Notes under the pieces: generated by a model | Database searches by the model: none | What the model saw: only the letters and a program-made list of their open reading frames with translations | What the model was told of the DNA's origin: nothing | Made by a program: the position numbers and the translations under genes | Part shown: positions 34,301-41,027 of the stretch, in pieces | Layout of the letters: each line of letters opens with the position of its first letter | Position numbering within the stretch: the first letter of the stretch is position 1 | Assembly (NCBI RefSeq): GCF_022023855.1 | Contig: NZ_CP059451.1 | Coordinates: 434,001-498,000, forward strand | Length of the DNA stretch: 64,000 nucleotides | Source of the DNA: Azospirillum brasilense | GTDB lineage: Bacteria > Pseudomonadota > Alphaproteobacteria > Azospirillales > Azospirillaceae | Direction: 5' to 3'

Positions 34301-34580
34301 GGCTGATGAGAACAAACACGACGCCGGCGCACAGGCAACCCAGCGTGGCTGCAACGAGGTCCCGAGTCACCTCGCCTTCAACGACCACCCGATCGCCCGC
34401 GTGGATGCCATGATTTTGCAGTTGGCGCGCCACACCTTGAGCCAAGTCACGCATCGCCGCATAACTGGTCGTCTGCTGCCCCGCCTCAACCGCCGTTGCC
34501 TCGCCATATCTCCGCGACGCAACTAGGAAAAGATCATAGGGAAATTTCTGTTCCAAATCGGGCATACATTGGTCTGTCAT
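31314..34580 (-). CDS. Single-module nonribosomal peptide synthetase (A-PCP-C)
   Basis: The 1088-residue protein has an adenylation domain (about 15-520), a peptidyl carrier domain (about 530-605) and a condensation domain (about 618-1050). Core motifs are intact: A3 FFTSGTTGTPKG (166-177), A5 NLYGPTETT, A7 YLTGDLG, A8 GRIDHQVKINGVRIEPDG and A10 NGKLDRR with Lys512. The carrier Ser567 is in GGNSLAA and the condensation site is HHMVSDG (755-761). There is no thioesterase, so the terminal C domain may release the product by amide or ester formation with a free acceptor. The Pro-rich C-terminus (SAPPPIPAMP) is a linker or tail. It is the first gene of the run, and the amino acid activated is not predicted. 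Confidence 0.93.
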   Translation of the reverse strand: MTDQCMPDLEQKFPYDLFLVASRRYGEATAVEAGQQTTSYAAMRDLAQGVARQLQNHGIHAGDRVVVEGEVTRDLVAATLGCLCAGVVFVLISPDLPLQRRKVMVEQARPKALLRIGQPETESGHAPGRVEVPILPIGFRPASSAGMDEDPVAGARLDPDAAAYVFFTSGTTGTPKGVLGRAGGLAQFLEWERDSFSVGPGDKVSLLTGLSFDVVLRDMLMPLISGATLCLPPTGMARDGRSVLGWLDASGVTLMHAVPSLARSWLGATDNVFINRRLTRTLFAGEPLTSALVADWRSRFPNTEVINLYGPTETTLAKFHYRVPARPLPGIQPVGSPLPLTEAIILGPDSRARQPRGESGQVAIRTRYPSLGYTNAPEEQAARFVEFDDGPVYLTGDLGFLDEEGLLHLQGRIDHQVKINGVRIEPDGVAAELQEHPAVRNAAVVARTSGHGEPVLVAYYVSDADTPHDPAANPMDDLARELRNHLSGRLPSAMVPGLFIRLASLPLTPNGKLDRRALDAVTPVAASVPTVEARDPLEASVLSAWRRVFGRADIGVEHDFFENGGNSLAAAEICARLSETLNRVVEPRLLLDHATPARLAAHLGHAPLRSLSSLPIADRRHRHRLSPQQRRYHATFVAHGNRSWCNMVADIPLPATASRLSVADALRTIVARHDSLQVSFAEADGELWQEYGPDRPVDVAEIDLSTLNPAARSSVLVALRVGEGERIIPIDVWPLFRATLVHTGPDGKRLLWNVHHMVSDGRSQGLLSDELRLLLGADGALLALPDLPRQYRDFSEWFMSPGGPAADDAHRAYWRSLHAAPYRRPCLSPHGNKAPRARAAALKLTLPDDLTASIRKAARDHRTTPFIILLSGYLQLCHRLCMADDLVVATPIAGRDHPDTVSLIGNFISLVTLRSRLTPESRFADLVAAMRRQVPEAAAHQAFQYDELMAELGLPIEADRFPLTGFSINYMPMPSVPVETRESALRDLGFELKYDLLLMVRDHSDAIALEFQHRSALFTPEEMTTLAGRYLAVLAAGVATPAALLDRTPDSELASVTSRISLAPTAPADPSLSAPPPIPAMPTLTGPP

Positions 34581-34609
34581 GTATACTTTTTATGCCAATG
34601 ATTAGAAGA

Positions 34610-34630
34610 AAATCTCTCTTAGCGAGATTT
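34610..34630 (-). promoter_or_regulatory. Hairpin in the NRPS 5' leader
   Basis: A perfect 7-base stem (AAATCTC with GAGATTT) encloses a 7-base loop, 30 bases before the NRPS start codon. It lies between the predicted promoter and the gene, so it would be in the leader RNA or act as an operator. No clear ribosome binding site precedes the ATG, which is unusual in this window. Confidence 0.45.
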
Positions 34631-34636
34631 AATCGG

Positions 34637-34665
34637 TTAATCGCGCGAAAAAACCTTGCTGTCAA
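34637..34665 (-). promoter_or_regulatory. Predicted sigma-70-type promoter of the NRPS cluster
   Basis: On the minus strand a perfect TTGACA (34665-34660) is followed after 17 bases by GATTAA (34642-34637), an imperfect -10 hexamer; GATTAA is repeated just downstream. The surrounding 100 bases are markedly AT-rich compared with the coding DNA. This is a sequence-based prediction. Confidence 0.5.
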
Positions 34666-34872
34666 TGATACTTTTGATTGAGGGACCTGGGGGCCATGCG
34701 GCGTCCCGCGCATCGACTGGTTCCGCAGGCGTCGCGCCAAGCCTGAGCTCACGACGCGGAAGACCCGGCGAGCCGGGCCCGTGAGTCACGCGACGGCGAG
34801 CATGTCGCGCGGGGCGGTCATCATCGACTTGATCGGGGATGATCGACGCGATGATGGCGCTTCGCACGATGC

Positions 34873-35000
34873 TTGAGAAGAACACCCGTCGAGCGCCGTG
34901 CCGCCCTGGTCGAGGTGATGCTCTCCAACGGCCGCGTGCTGCACATCGCCGAAGACATCGCCCCCGCCATGTTGCGTCGGCTGGTCGGCGGGCACCGTCA
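34873..35000 (+). pseudogene. C-terminal fragment of an IS66 accessory protein (TnpA-like)
   Basis: The frame RRAALVEVMLSNGRVLHIAEDIAPAMLRRLVGG matches the conserved C-terminal part of IS66-family TnpA/OrfA proteins, where a V-x-L-x-NGRV-x-x strand pair precedes a D-x-A-x-L-x-R helix. The helix-turn-helix N-terminus is missing, and after about 35000 the sequence degenerates. It is an isolated remnant. Confidence 0.55.
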
Positions 35001-35411
35001 ACTTGTCGCAGATGGCGGTTCGGGAGGACGCGGATTGCCCACGGACGTCCCGGCTCGGGCGGTCACACGACCAGCCGCGCGCTGGCGATCTCAGCCCAGA
35101 TGGCAAAATGGCCTGGGTACGTGCGCCGCACTTGGTTGGGCCGCTCAATGGCCAGGTCGCGCAGCATGTTCAGAGTTCAATCATTCACACATTGAACATC
35201 ACTAATCAGGCAGCATTACAGTTCGTATTGAGAATTTTTGCCGCAATCCCCGCCATAAATTGAGTGTAGTGCCATAACTCCTAATGAAGGGACGGATTAG
35301 TCAGTATGGAAGTCTTTCATCGACAATGCCCTTTGCATAATATGGGTATGTCTGGTCGCGTTCCGGCATGATTATTACGTTAACATTCCCATACGACCGC
35401 TTGTAATGACC

Positions 35412-35439
35412 GAGGCTCCTGGCGGCGTACCGGAGCCTC
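35412..35439 (+). promoter_or_regulatory. GC-rich hairpin upstream of the hydrolase operon
   Basis: Arms GAGGCTCC (35412-35419) and GGAGCCTC (35432-35439) are perfectly complementary around a 12-base loop, about 130 bases before the hydrolase start. No U-run follows, so it is not a standard terminator. It may be a leader structure or an operator. Confidence 0.4.
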
Positions 35440-35566
35440 TCGAGACGTCCATCGCCTTGAGCGTGTTCGGCCTCGCCTCGGTTCCCATGTTTCCGGACGC
35501 GTTCGAAACGGTTGCCCTAATTTGCGGTGTTTGAGCGAACCCTCTGAAATCGAAAGTCATATCTTC

Positions 35567-37069
35567 ATGAGACTGTGGGTACGCAAAATCGCAAGGAGAA
35601 TGATCACGCTGCTCACCGTGAGCGCTGTCGTTCTTCTTCTTGTGCGCGCCTATGACTCGCAACGTGGCCTGCCACTGGAGATTTGGCACACCTTCGTGCC
35701 GCAGGAACTGCACAGGAAGGATCTGGAGAGCAGCGGCTGGTCTGAATACATGAAGGCGGAGGCTGCCGCCTTCGACAGCGTGCGGGCGGAAGTCACCCAG
35801 AAACTGCCCCCAGGAGAGCGCATCCCGGTCAACCGGTATTTCGATGGAAGCCCGATCTACCCTGGGCAGTTCACCCGGGACTGGAACCGTTCCTATGTGC
35901 TCGAGCCCGACGGTCCGGTCAAAGGAGCGGTGCTGTTCCTTCACGGTTTGACCGATTCACCTTACAGCCTTCGTCACATCGCCCGTCTTTATCAAGCGTA
36001 CGGCTTCGTCGCCATCGCCATCCGATTGCCTGGACACGGTACGGTTCCCGCGGGGCTGACGGACATCGACTGGGAGGATTGGTTGGCGGCCACCCGGCTG
36101 GCGGCGCGGGAAGCGCAGCGACGGATCGCTCCGGACCAACCGCTTCACGTGGTCGGGTTTTCGAACGGCGGTGCGCTTGCGATGATGTATGCGCTCGACG
36201 CCCTCGACGATGCCCGGCTGAGGCGCCCCAACCGCATCGTTCTGATCTCGCCGATGATCGGGATCACCGCATTCGCGCGCTTCGCCGGTCTGGCCGGCTT
36301 GCCCGCGATCTTCCCTCCATTCGCGAAAGCCGCCTGGCTCGGCGTGGTGCCGGAATTCAACCCCTTCAAGTACAATTCGTTTCCGGTCAATGGCGCGCGG
36401 CAGTCGCATCTTCTGACCTCGGCTCTTCAGAGCAGAGTCGCAAACTTCGCAGGCCAAGGCCGACTGGACGGACTTCCCCCGATCCTCACCTTCCAATCCG
36501 TGATGGATTTCACCGTCAGCACGCGCGCCATCCTGTCCGGGTTGTACGCCCACCTGCCGGCCAACGGCAGCGAACTCGTGCTGTTCGACGTGAACCGCAA
36601 CACCAAGTTCGGTCCGCTCCTGAGTTCGGCGTCCGACACCATGCTGGCGCGTATCCTGCCCGATCCACCCCGCCGGTTCAGAACCACGATCATCACCAAC
36701 GCCGATGCGGAGCGCCCCGACGTGGTCGCGCGCACGATGGAGGCCGGCACCGAGACGGAACAGGTGCAGGAATTGGGGCTGGTCTATCCCTTCGACGTCT
36801 ATTCGCTCTCGCACGTCGCCCTTCCTTTTCCGACGACCGATTCCCTTTACGGCTTGCACCCCGATCCCACCGAGGATTTCGGCATCCATCTGGGCGCGGT
36901 GGCCGCACGGGGAGAGCGTGGAGCGCTGATCGTCAGCATGGATGCCCTGCTCCGCATGTCGTCCAACCCCTTCTTCCCCTACCTGCTGGGGCGGATCAAG
37001 GAAACCCTGGCCCATGAAGCGTCCGGGGAAACGTCCGGACACCCGCTGCCCAACGACCGGTCCCCCTGA
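35567..37069 (+). CDS. Membrane-anchored alpha/beta hydrolase
   Basis: The 500-residue protein has an N-terminal membrane anchor (RMITLLTVSAVVLLLVRAY) and an alpha/beta-hydrolase domain. The oxyanion region is VLFLHGLTDSPYS (HG near 126) and the nucleophile elbow is VGFSNGG with Ser199; the acid and His lie further on. Serine-esterase or lipase activity on the periplasmic face is likely. ATG 35567 is preferred over TTG 35522 because it places the anchor at the N-terminus. It opens a six-gene plus-strand run and is followed after 23 bases by a patatin gene. Confidence 0.82.
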   Translation: MRLWVRKIARRMITLLTVSAVVLLLVRAYDSQRGLPLEIWHTFVPQELHRKDLESSGWSEYMKAEAAAFDSVRAEVTQKLPPGERIPVNRYFDGSPIYPGQFTRDWNRSYVLEPDGPVKGAVLFLHGLTDSPYSLRHIARLYQAYGFVAIAIRLPGHGTVPAGLTDIDWEDWLAATRLAAREAQRRIAPDQPLHVVGFSNGGALAMMYALDALDDARLRRPNRIVLISPMIGITAFARFAGLAGLPAIFPPFAKAAWLGVVPEFNPFKYNSFPVNGARQSHLLTSALQSRVANFAGQGRLDGLPPILTFQSVMDFTVSTRAILSGLYAHLPANGSELVLFDVNRNTKFGPLLSSASDTMLARILPDPPRRFRTTIITNADAERPDVVARTMEAGTETEQVQELGLVYPFDVYSLSHVALPFPTTDSLYGLHPDPTEDFGIHLGAVAARGERGALIVSMDALLRMSSNPFFPYLLGRIKETLAHEASGETSGHPLPNDRSP

Positions 37070-37092
37070 ACACACTGGAAGGCGGTGAAGAC

Positions 37093-38376
37093 ATGGCCAC
37101 CAAGAAGGTCGCGATCGCTTGCCAGGGGGGAGGAACGCACGCCGCGTTCACCTGGGGCGTCCTGAAAACCATCCTGACGACGAAACAGGGCTGGGACGAG
37201 ACCCCACAGGACGGCGACACCTTCGACATCGTCGCGATCAGCGGCACCTCGGCGGGCGCGCTGTGCGCGCTGGCGGCGTGGTACGGCCTCGCCCCGAACA
37301 CCGCAGACACGACGTGCGGCACCATCGGCAAGGCCATCGAGCGCTTGGACTTCCTGTGGACGACCTTCGCCGCGACCACCCCGGTAGAGACCGCCCACAA
37401 CCATCTGGTCGCCGCCCTTCTGGGGTGGAAGTCGCAGGGTCTGCCGCTGCCGGCGTCCAACCCCTACTCCGCCGTCGGTCAACTGGGACTGGCCGGCCTC
37501 AACATGATGGGGGCCCGCTGGCAGTATCTTGGGTTTCCGGAGTTGCTGAACGACCTGTGTCCGCATTTCGACGCGATCGATTGGCCACGGGTGGCCGAAG
37601 CCGACATCCGAATTCTCGCGGGCGCCATCGAGGTGCTCAGCGGCAATTTCGAGGTGTTCGATTCCAACAAGACCCTCGAACAGATGGGCCTGCGGCCGGA
37701 CGGTCGGGAAATCAACCAGTACGACATCACCCGCTGGCGCATGCGCCGGGCGATCTCGCTGGAAGGGGTGGCGGCGTCGGGGACGCTTCCGGAGGTCATG
37801 CCCGCACAGGTCATCCCCGGCATGGTGTTCCCGACCTGCGTGCCGGGCCGCACCGTCACCCGCAACGGGTACTATTGGGATGGCCTGTACTCGCGCAATC
37901 CGCCGGTGCGCGACCTTCTCGACGCCAGGGTGAAGGACGACAAGCCGGACGAGGTCTGGATCGTGCGCATCAACCCCCAGGAGTTCCATCCCGCCTCCCC
38001 GAACATCGGTCTCGAGGACATACGGGACCGGGAGAACGATCTGGCCGGCAACCTGTCACTCAACCAGGAACTGGACGCCATCATGACGATCAACCAATGG
38101 ATCGAGCGGTACGGGAACGAGCGTCCACCACTGGACAATCATAAGATCGTCGCGGTCCGGACCATCAAGATGACCCGTGACACCGCCTGGGGCCTCAAGC
38201 ACACCTCGAAGTTCAACCGCTGCCCGAACTACTTCGCGACGCTTCGCGAGGAAGGGCGAACCGTCACCGAAGGGTGGCTGGCGGACTGGCGGAGGCTCGG
38301 CAAGGACTTCCCCCGCTATCCCTACGACGCGCGCTACCCCGAGCCGCCCCAACCGCCTTCGCACGGAGCCCCCTGA
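37093..38376 (+). CDS. Patatin-like phospholipase
   Basis: The 427-residue protein has the patatin catalytic core. An oxyanion loop QGGGTHAAFTWGVL is near residue 11, nucleophile Ser53 is in GTSAG and the dyad Asp is in YYWDGLYSRNPP. Family members are serine lipid acyl hydrolases or poly(hydroxybutyrate) depolymerases. There is no signal peptide, so it is cytoplasmic unless exported by another route. It has a ribosome binding site (GAAGGCGGTGAAG) and lies between a second hydrolase and a GntP permease, suggesting release and transport of an acid product. Confidence 0.9.
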   Translation: MATKKVAIACQGGGTHAAFTWGVLKTILTTKQGWDETPQDGDTFDIVAISGTSAGALCALAAWYGLAPNTADTTCGTIGKAIERLDFLWTTFAATTPVETAHNHLVAALLGWKSQGLPLPASNPYSAVGQLGLAGLNMMGARWQYLGFPELLNDLCPHFDAIDWPRVAEADIRILAGAIEVLSGNFEVFDSNKTLEQMGLRPDGREINQYDITRWRMRRAISLEGVAASGTLPEVMPAQVIPGMVFPTCVPGRTVTRNGYYWDGLYSRNPPVRDLLDARVKDDKPDEVWIVRINPQEFHPASPNIGLEDIRDRENDLAGNLSLNQELDAIMTINQWIERYGNERPPLDNHKIVAVRTIKMTRDTAWGLKHTSKFNRCPNYFATLREEGRTVTEGWLADWRRLGKDFPRYPYDARYPEPPQPPSHGAP

Positions 38377-38401
38377 GCAGGCCCCCCACGGAGCCACCGC
38401 C

Positions 38402-39877
38402 ATGATCGATCTCGCCTTCGTCCTCGTTGCGCTCGCGCTGCTCATCTTTCTGGCCTATCGCGGCATGACCCTGCTGATCGCGGCTCCCGCGACCGCGCTG
38501 CTCGCGGCCCTGCTGACCGGCGGCCTGCCGATCCTCGGCGCCTACACCCAGATCTTCATGACCAACGCGGGCTCCTTCATCATCGCCTTCTTTCCCTTGT
38601 TCATGCTTGGGGCGATCTTCGGCAAGCTGATGGACGACACCGGGTCGGCGCGATCCCTCGCCCGGCTGGTCAGCGCCCGGCTGGGACCGGACCGTGCGGT
38701 CGTTTCGGTGGTGCTGTGTTGCGCCGTCCTGACCTACGGCGGCGTGTCGGCCTTCGTCGTCGCCTTCGCGATCTACCCGGTGGCCGCCGCCCTGTTCCGC
38801 GCCGCCGACATTCCGAAGCGGCTGATACCGGGTGCCCTGGCGCTGGGCGCCTTCACCTTCACCATGTCCGCCCTGCCGGGAACGCCGGCGATCCAGAACG
38901 CGATCCCGATGCCCTTCCTGGGCACCACGGCCTTCGCTGCGCCGGGCCTCGGGATCGTCACAGGGATCGTGATGTTCGTTTTGGGTGTCCTGTGGCTGGA
39001 CCGCCGGGCCGCCACCGCGAGAGCCTCCGGCGAGGGGTACGGCGACCATGTCGACAGCACTCCGGTGCTGGACCGCGCGGCGCGCGAACGCGCGCAGTGC
39101 GAAGGGTTCGACATCGCCGAACTCTCCACCGAACCCGCTCCGCAGGGACGCGCCGACACGGAGGGCTTGCCCCCCGCCGCGCTGGCCGTGCTGCCGATCG
39201 TCGTGGTCATCGCCAGCAACTTTCTGTTCGTCCAGGTCGTCGCCCCACGGATGGACACCACCTTCCTCGCCGAACCGCGGTTCGGGGCGACGACCATCGA
39301 GGCCGTGCGCGGCGTGTGGGCGGTCATCGTGGCGCTGTTCCTCGCCATCCTTCTTCTCATCGCCGGCAACTGGAACCGCCTGGACGATCTGGGCACGAGC
39401 CTGGACAGGGGCGCCGACGCTTCGGTCCTGCCGATCTTCAGCACGGCGAGCCTCGTCGGTTTCGGCGCGGTGATCGCCGCCCTTCCGGTCTTCGGGACGA
39501 TCAGCCAGGCCGTTCTGGCCATCGGCGGCGGCAACCCCCTGGTGTCGGTCGCGGCGTCCGTGGCGGTTCTCTCCGCGATGACCGGCTCGGCATCCGGCGG
39601 CATGAGCATCGCGCTCGACGCGCTTGGCCCGAACTTCGTGGACATGGCCCAGGCGTCCGGCTTTTCGCTCGACGTGATGCACCGGGTGACGGCGGTCGCC
39701 TCGGGTGCGCTCGACGCGCTGCCACACAACGGCGCCGTCATCACGCTGCTCACCGTCTGTAGGCTCAACCATCGCGACTCCTATGGCGACGTCTTCGTCG
39801 TCGCAGCCGCCATACCGATGCTTGCTCTGGTCGTCCTGATCGCCCTGGCCAGCCTGCTCAAACGCCTCGGATTCTAG
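38402..39877 (+). CDS. GntP-family carboxylate permease
   Basis: The 491-residue membrane protein starts IDLAFVLVALALLIFLAYRG and keeps the GntP landmarks PLFMLGAIFGKLMDDTG, GGVSAFVVAFAIYPVA, TMSALPGTPAIQNAIPM and TGSASGGMSIALD. The family transports gluconate and other hydroxy or short-chain acids with protons. It is 25 bases after the patatin gene. Export or uptake of an acid freed by the two hydrolases is inferred from position. Confidence 0.9.
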   Translation: MIDLAFVLVALALLIFLAYRGMTLLIAAPATALLAALLTGGLPILGAYTQIFMTNAGSFIIAFFPLFMLGAIFGKLMDDTGSARSLARLVSARLGPDRAVVSVVLCCAVLTYGGVSAFVVAFAIYPVAAALFRAADIPKRLIPGALALGAFTFTMSALPGTPAIQNAIPMPFLGTTAFAAPGLGIVTGIVMFVLGVLWLDRRAATARASGEGYGDHVDSTPVLDRAARERAQCEGFDIAELSTEPAPQGRADTEGLPPAALAVLPIVVVIASNFLFVQVVAPRMDTTFLAEPRFGATTIEAVRGVWAVIVALFLAILLLIAGNWNRLDDLGTSLDRGADASVLPIFSTASLVGFGAVIAALPVFGTISQAVLAIGGGNPLVSVAASVAVLSAMTGSASGGMSIALDALGPNFVDMAQASGFSLDVMHRVTAVASGALDALPHNGAVITLLTVCRLNHRDSYGDVFVVAAAIPMLALVVLIALASLLKRLGF

Positions 39878-39926
39878 GACACGCATCACATTGGGATCGC
39901 CGGACGCCGCAAGAATGGGGGAATCC

Positions 39927-41027
39927 GTGAACCACAATCGAGCCGAACGCACATGCTGCCGATGGGCTCTGCTCGCCGTCGCACCGTCGATCCTGCTCGC
40001 GGCATGCGGTTCCGGCGAGGAATCCGTCGTGGACCCGGTGCGCCCCGTGCGGGTGGTGACGGTCACCAAGCACGAGGGCGGCGAGACCCTGTCGTTGTCC
40101 GGCCAGATCCAGGCGCAGGACGAGGTCAGCCTCGCGTTCCGCATCGACGGGCGGATGATCGAGCGCCTGGTGAATGTCGGCGATCAGGTCGAAGCGGGGC
40201 AAGCCATCGCGCGCCTGGACCCCGAACCGGCCCGCAACGCCCTGAGAATGGCGCAGGCGAACCTGAGCGCCGCCATGGGGCAGCAGACGCTGGCACGCAA
40301 CGACTACGAACGGCAGGAAACCCTCCTGGGCCAGGGCTGGACCACCCGCGCCCGCTACGACACCGCGGCGCAGGCGCTGAAGGCTGCGGCGGCGCAGGTC
40401 GATTCGGCGCAGGCGCAGTTCGACACCGCGCAGGATCACCTAGGCTACACGGAACTGGTGGCCGACGGTCCCGGCACGGTCACCGCCCGCGGCGCCGAAC
40501 CCGGCGAGGTGGTGGCGGCCGGCCGCATGATCGTGCATCTGGCCCGCCGGGACGGGCGCGACGCCGTTTTCGACGTTCCGGCACCGGTGTTCCGGATCGC
40601 CCCCGCCAACTCGGTCGTCACGGTGGCTCTGACCTCCGACCCCGCGGTGCAGACCATGGGGCGCGTGCGCGAAGTGGCACCGCAGGCCGACCCGGTGACC
40701 CGCACCTTCACCGTCCGGGTTGGCCTTCAGGACCCGCCCGACGCGATGCGCCTCGGCTCGACGGTCAACGGGTCGATCCAGGTCGGCGGCGTGGGCGGCT
40801 TCGAGATTCCCGCAACGGCCCTGACGCAGGCGAACCGGCAACCGGCGGTCTGGATCGTCGATCAGACGACGAGCACCGTCGCGTTGCGCAACATCGACCT
40901 CGAGCGCTACGACCTCGCCCGGGTCATCGTCGCGCGCGGCCTCGAAGCCGACGAGGTCGTGGTCACCGCGGGGGTGCAGGCGTTGCGGCCGGGGCAGAAG
41001 GTCCGCATGCTCGGGGCCGGGCCATGA
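39927..41027 (+). CDS. RND efflux periplasmic adaptor lipoprotein
   Basis: The protein has a lipobox (SILLAACGSGEE) and the HlyD/AcrA-like adaptor order: barrel-sandwich half (SLAFRIDGRMIERLVNVGDQVEAGQ), coiled-coil hairpin (about 70-140, Ala/Gln-rich), second half (LVADGPGTVTARGAEPGEVV) and beta-barrel. GTG 39927 has GGGGGA at proper spacing; ATG 39915 is an alternative. It couples the inner-membrane pump to an outer-membrane channel, which is not encoded here. It overlaps the pump gene by four bases. Confidence 0.88.
   Translation: MNHNRAERTCCRWALLAVAPSILLAACGSGEESVVDPVRPVRVVTVTKHEGGETLSLSGQIQAQDEVSLAFRIDGRMIERLVNVGDQVEAGQAIARLDPEPARNALRMAQANLSAAMGQQTLARNDYERQETLLGQGWTTRARYDTAAQALKAAAAQVDSAQAQFDTAQDHLGYTELVADGPGTVTARGAEPGEVVAAGRMIVHLARRDGRDAVFDVPAPVFRIAPANSVVTVALTSDPAVQTMGRVREVAPQADPVTRTFTVRVGLQDPPDAMRLGSTVNGSIQVGGVGGFEIPATALTQANRQPAVWIVDQTTSTVALRNIDLERYDLARVIVARGLEADEVVVTAGVQALRPGQKVRMLGAGP

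Larger units (their letters stand above)
34666..35566. other. Intergenic region between the NRPS and hydrolase operons
   Basis: About 900 bases separate the divergent operons. They hold an IS66 remnant (34873-35000), a GTCGCGCCAAG-containing stretch near 34717-34745 resembling one at 11114-11143, and a CCCGGC/GCCGGG hairpin near 34763. An AT-rich section at 35180-35400 probably carries promoters for the plus-strand operon. No intact gene is seen. Confidence 0.5.

Noticed and set aside
31314-34580. Amino-acid specificity of the NRPS adenylation domain
   Set aside because: The specificity residues cannot be placed reliably by eye beyond the Asp at residue 213, so no substrate is claimed.
39953-41023. 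In-frame upstream extension of the RND pump gene through the adaptor gene
   Set aside because: The extension is an out-of-frame reading of the adaptor. The pump family begins at ATG 41024 with a four-base overlap.
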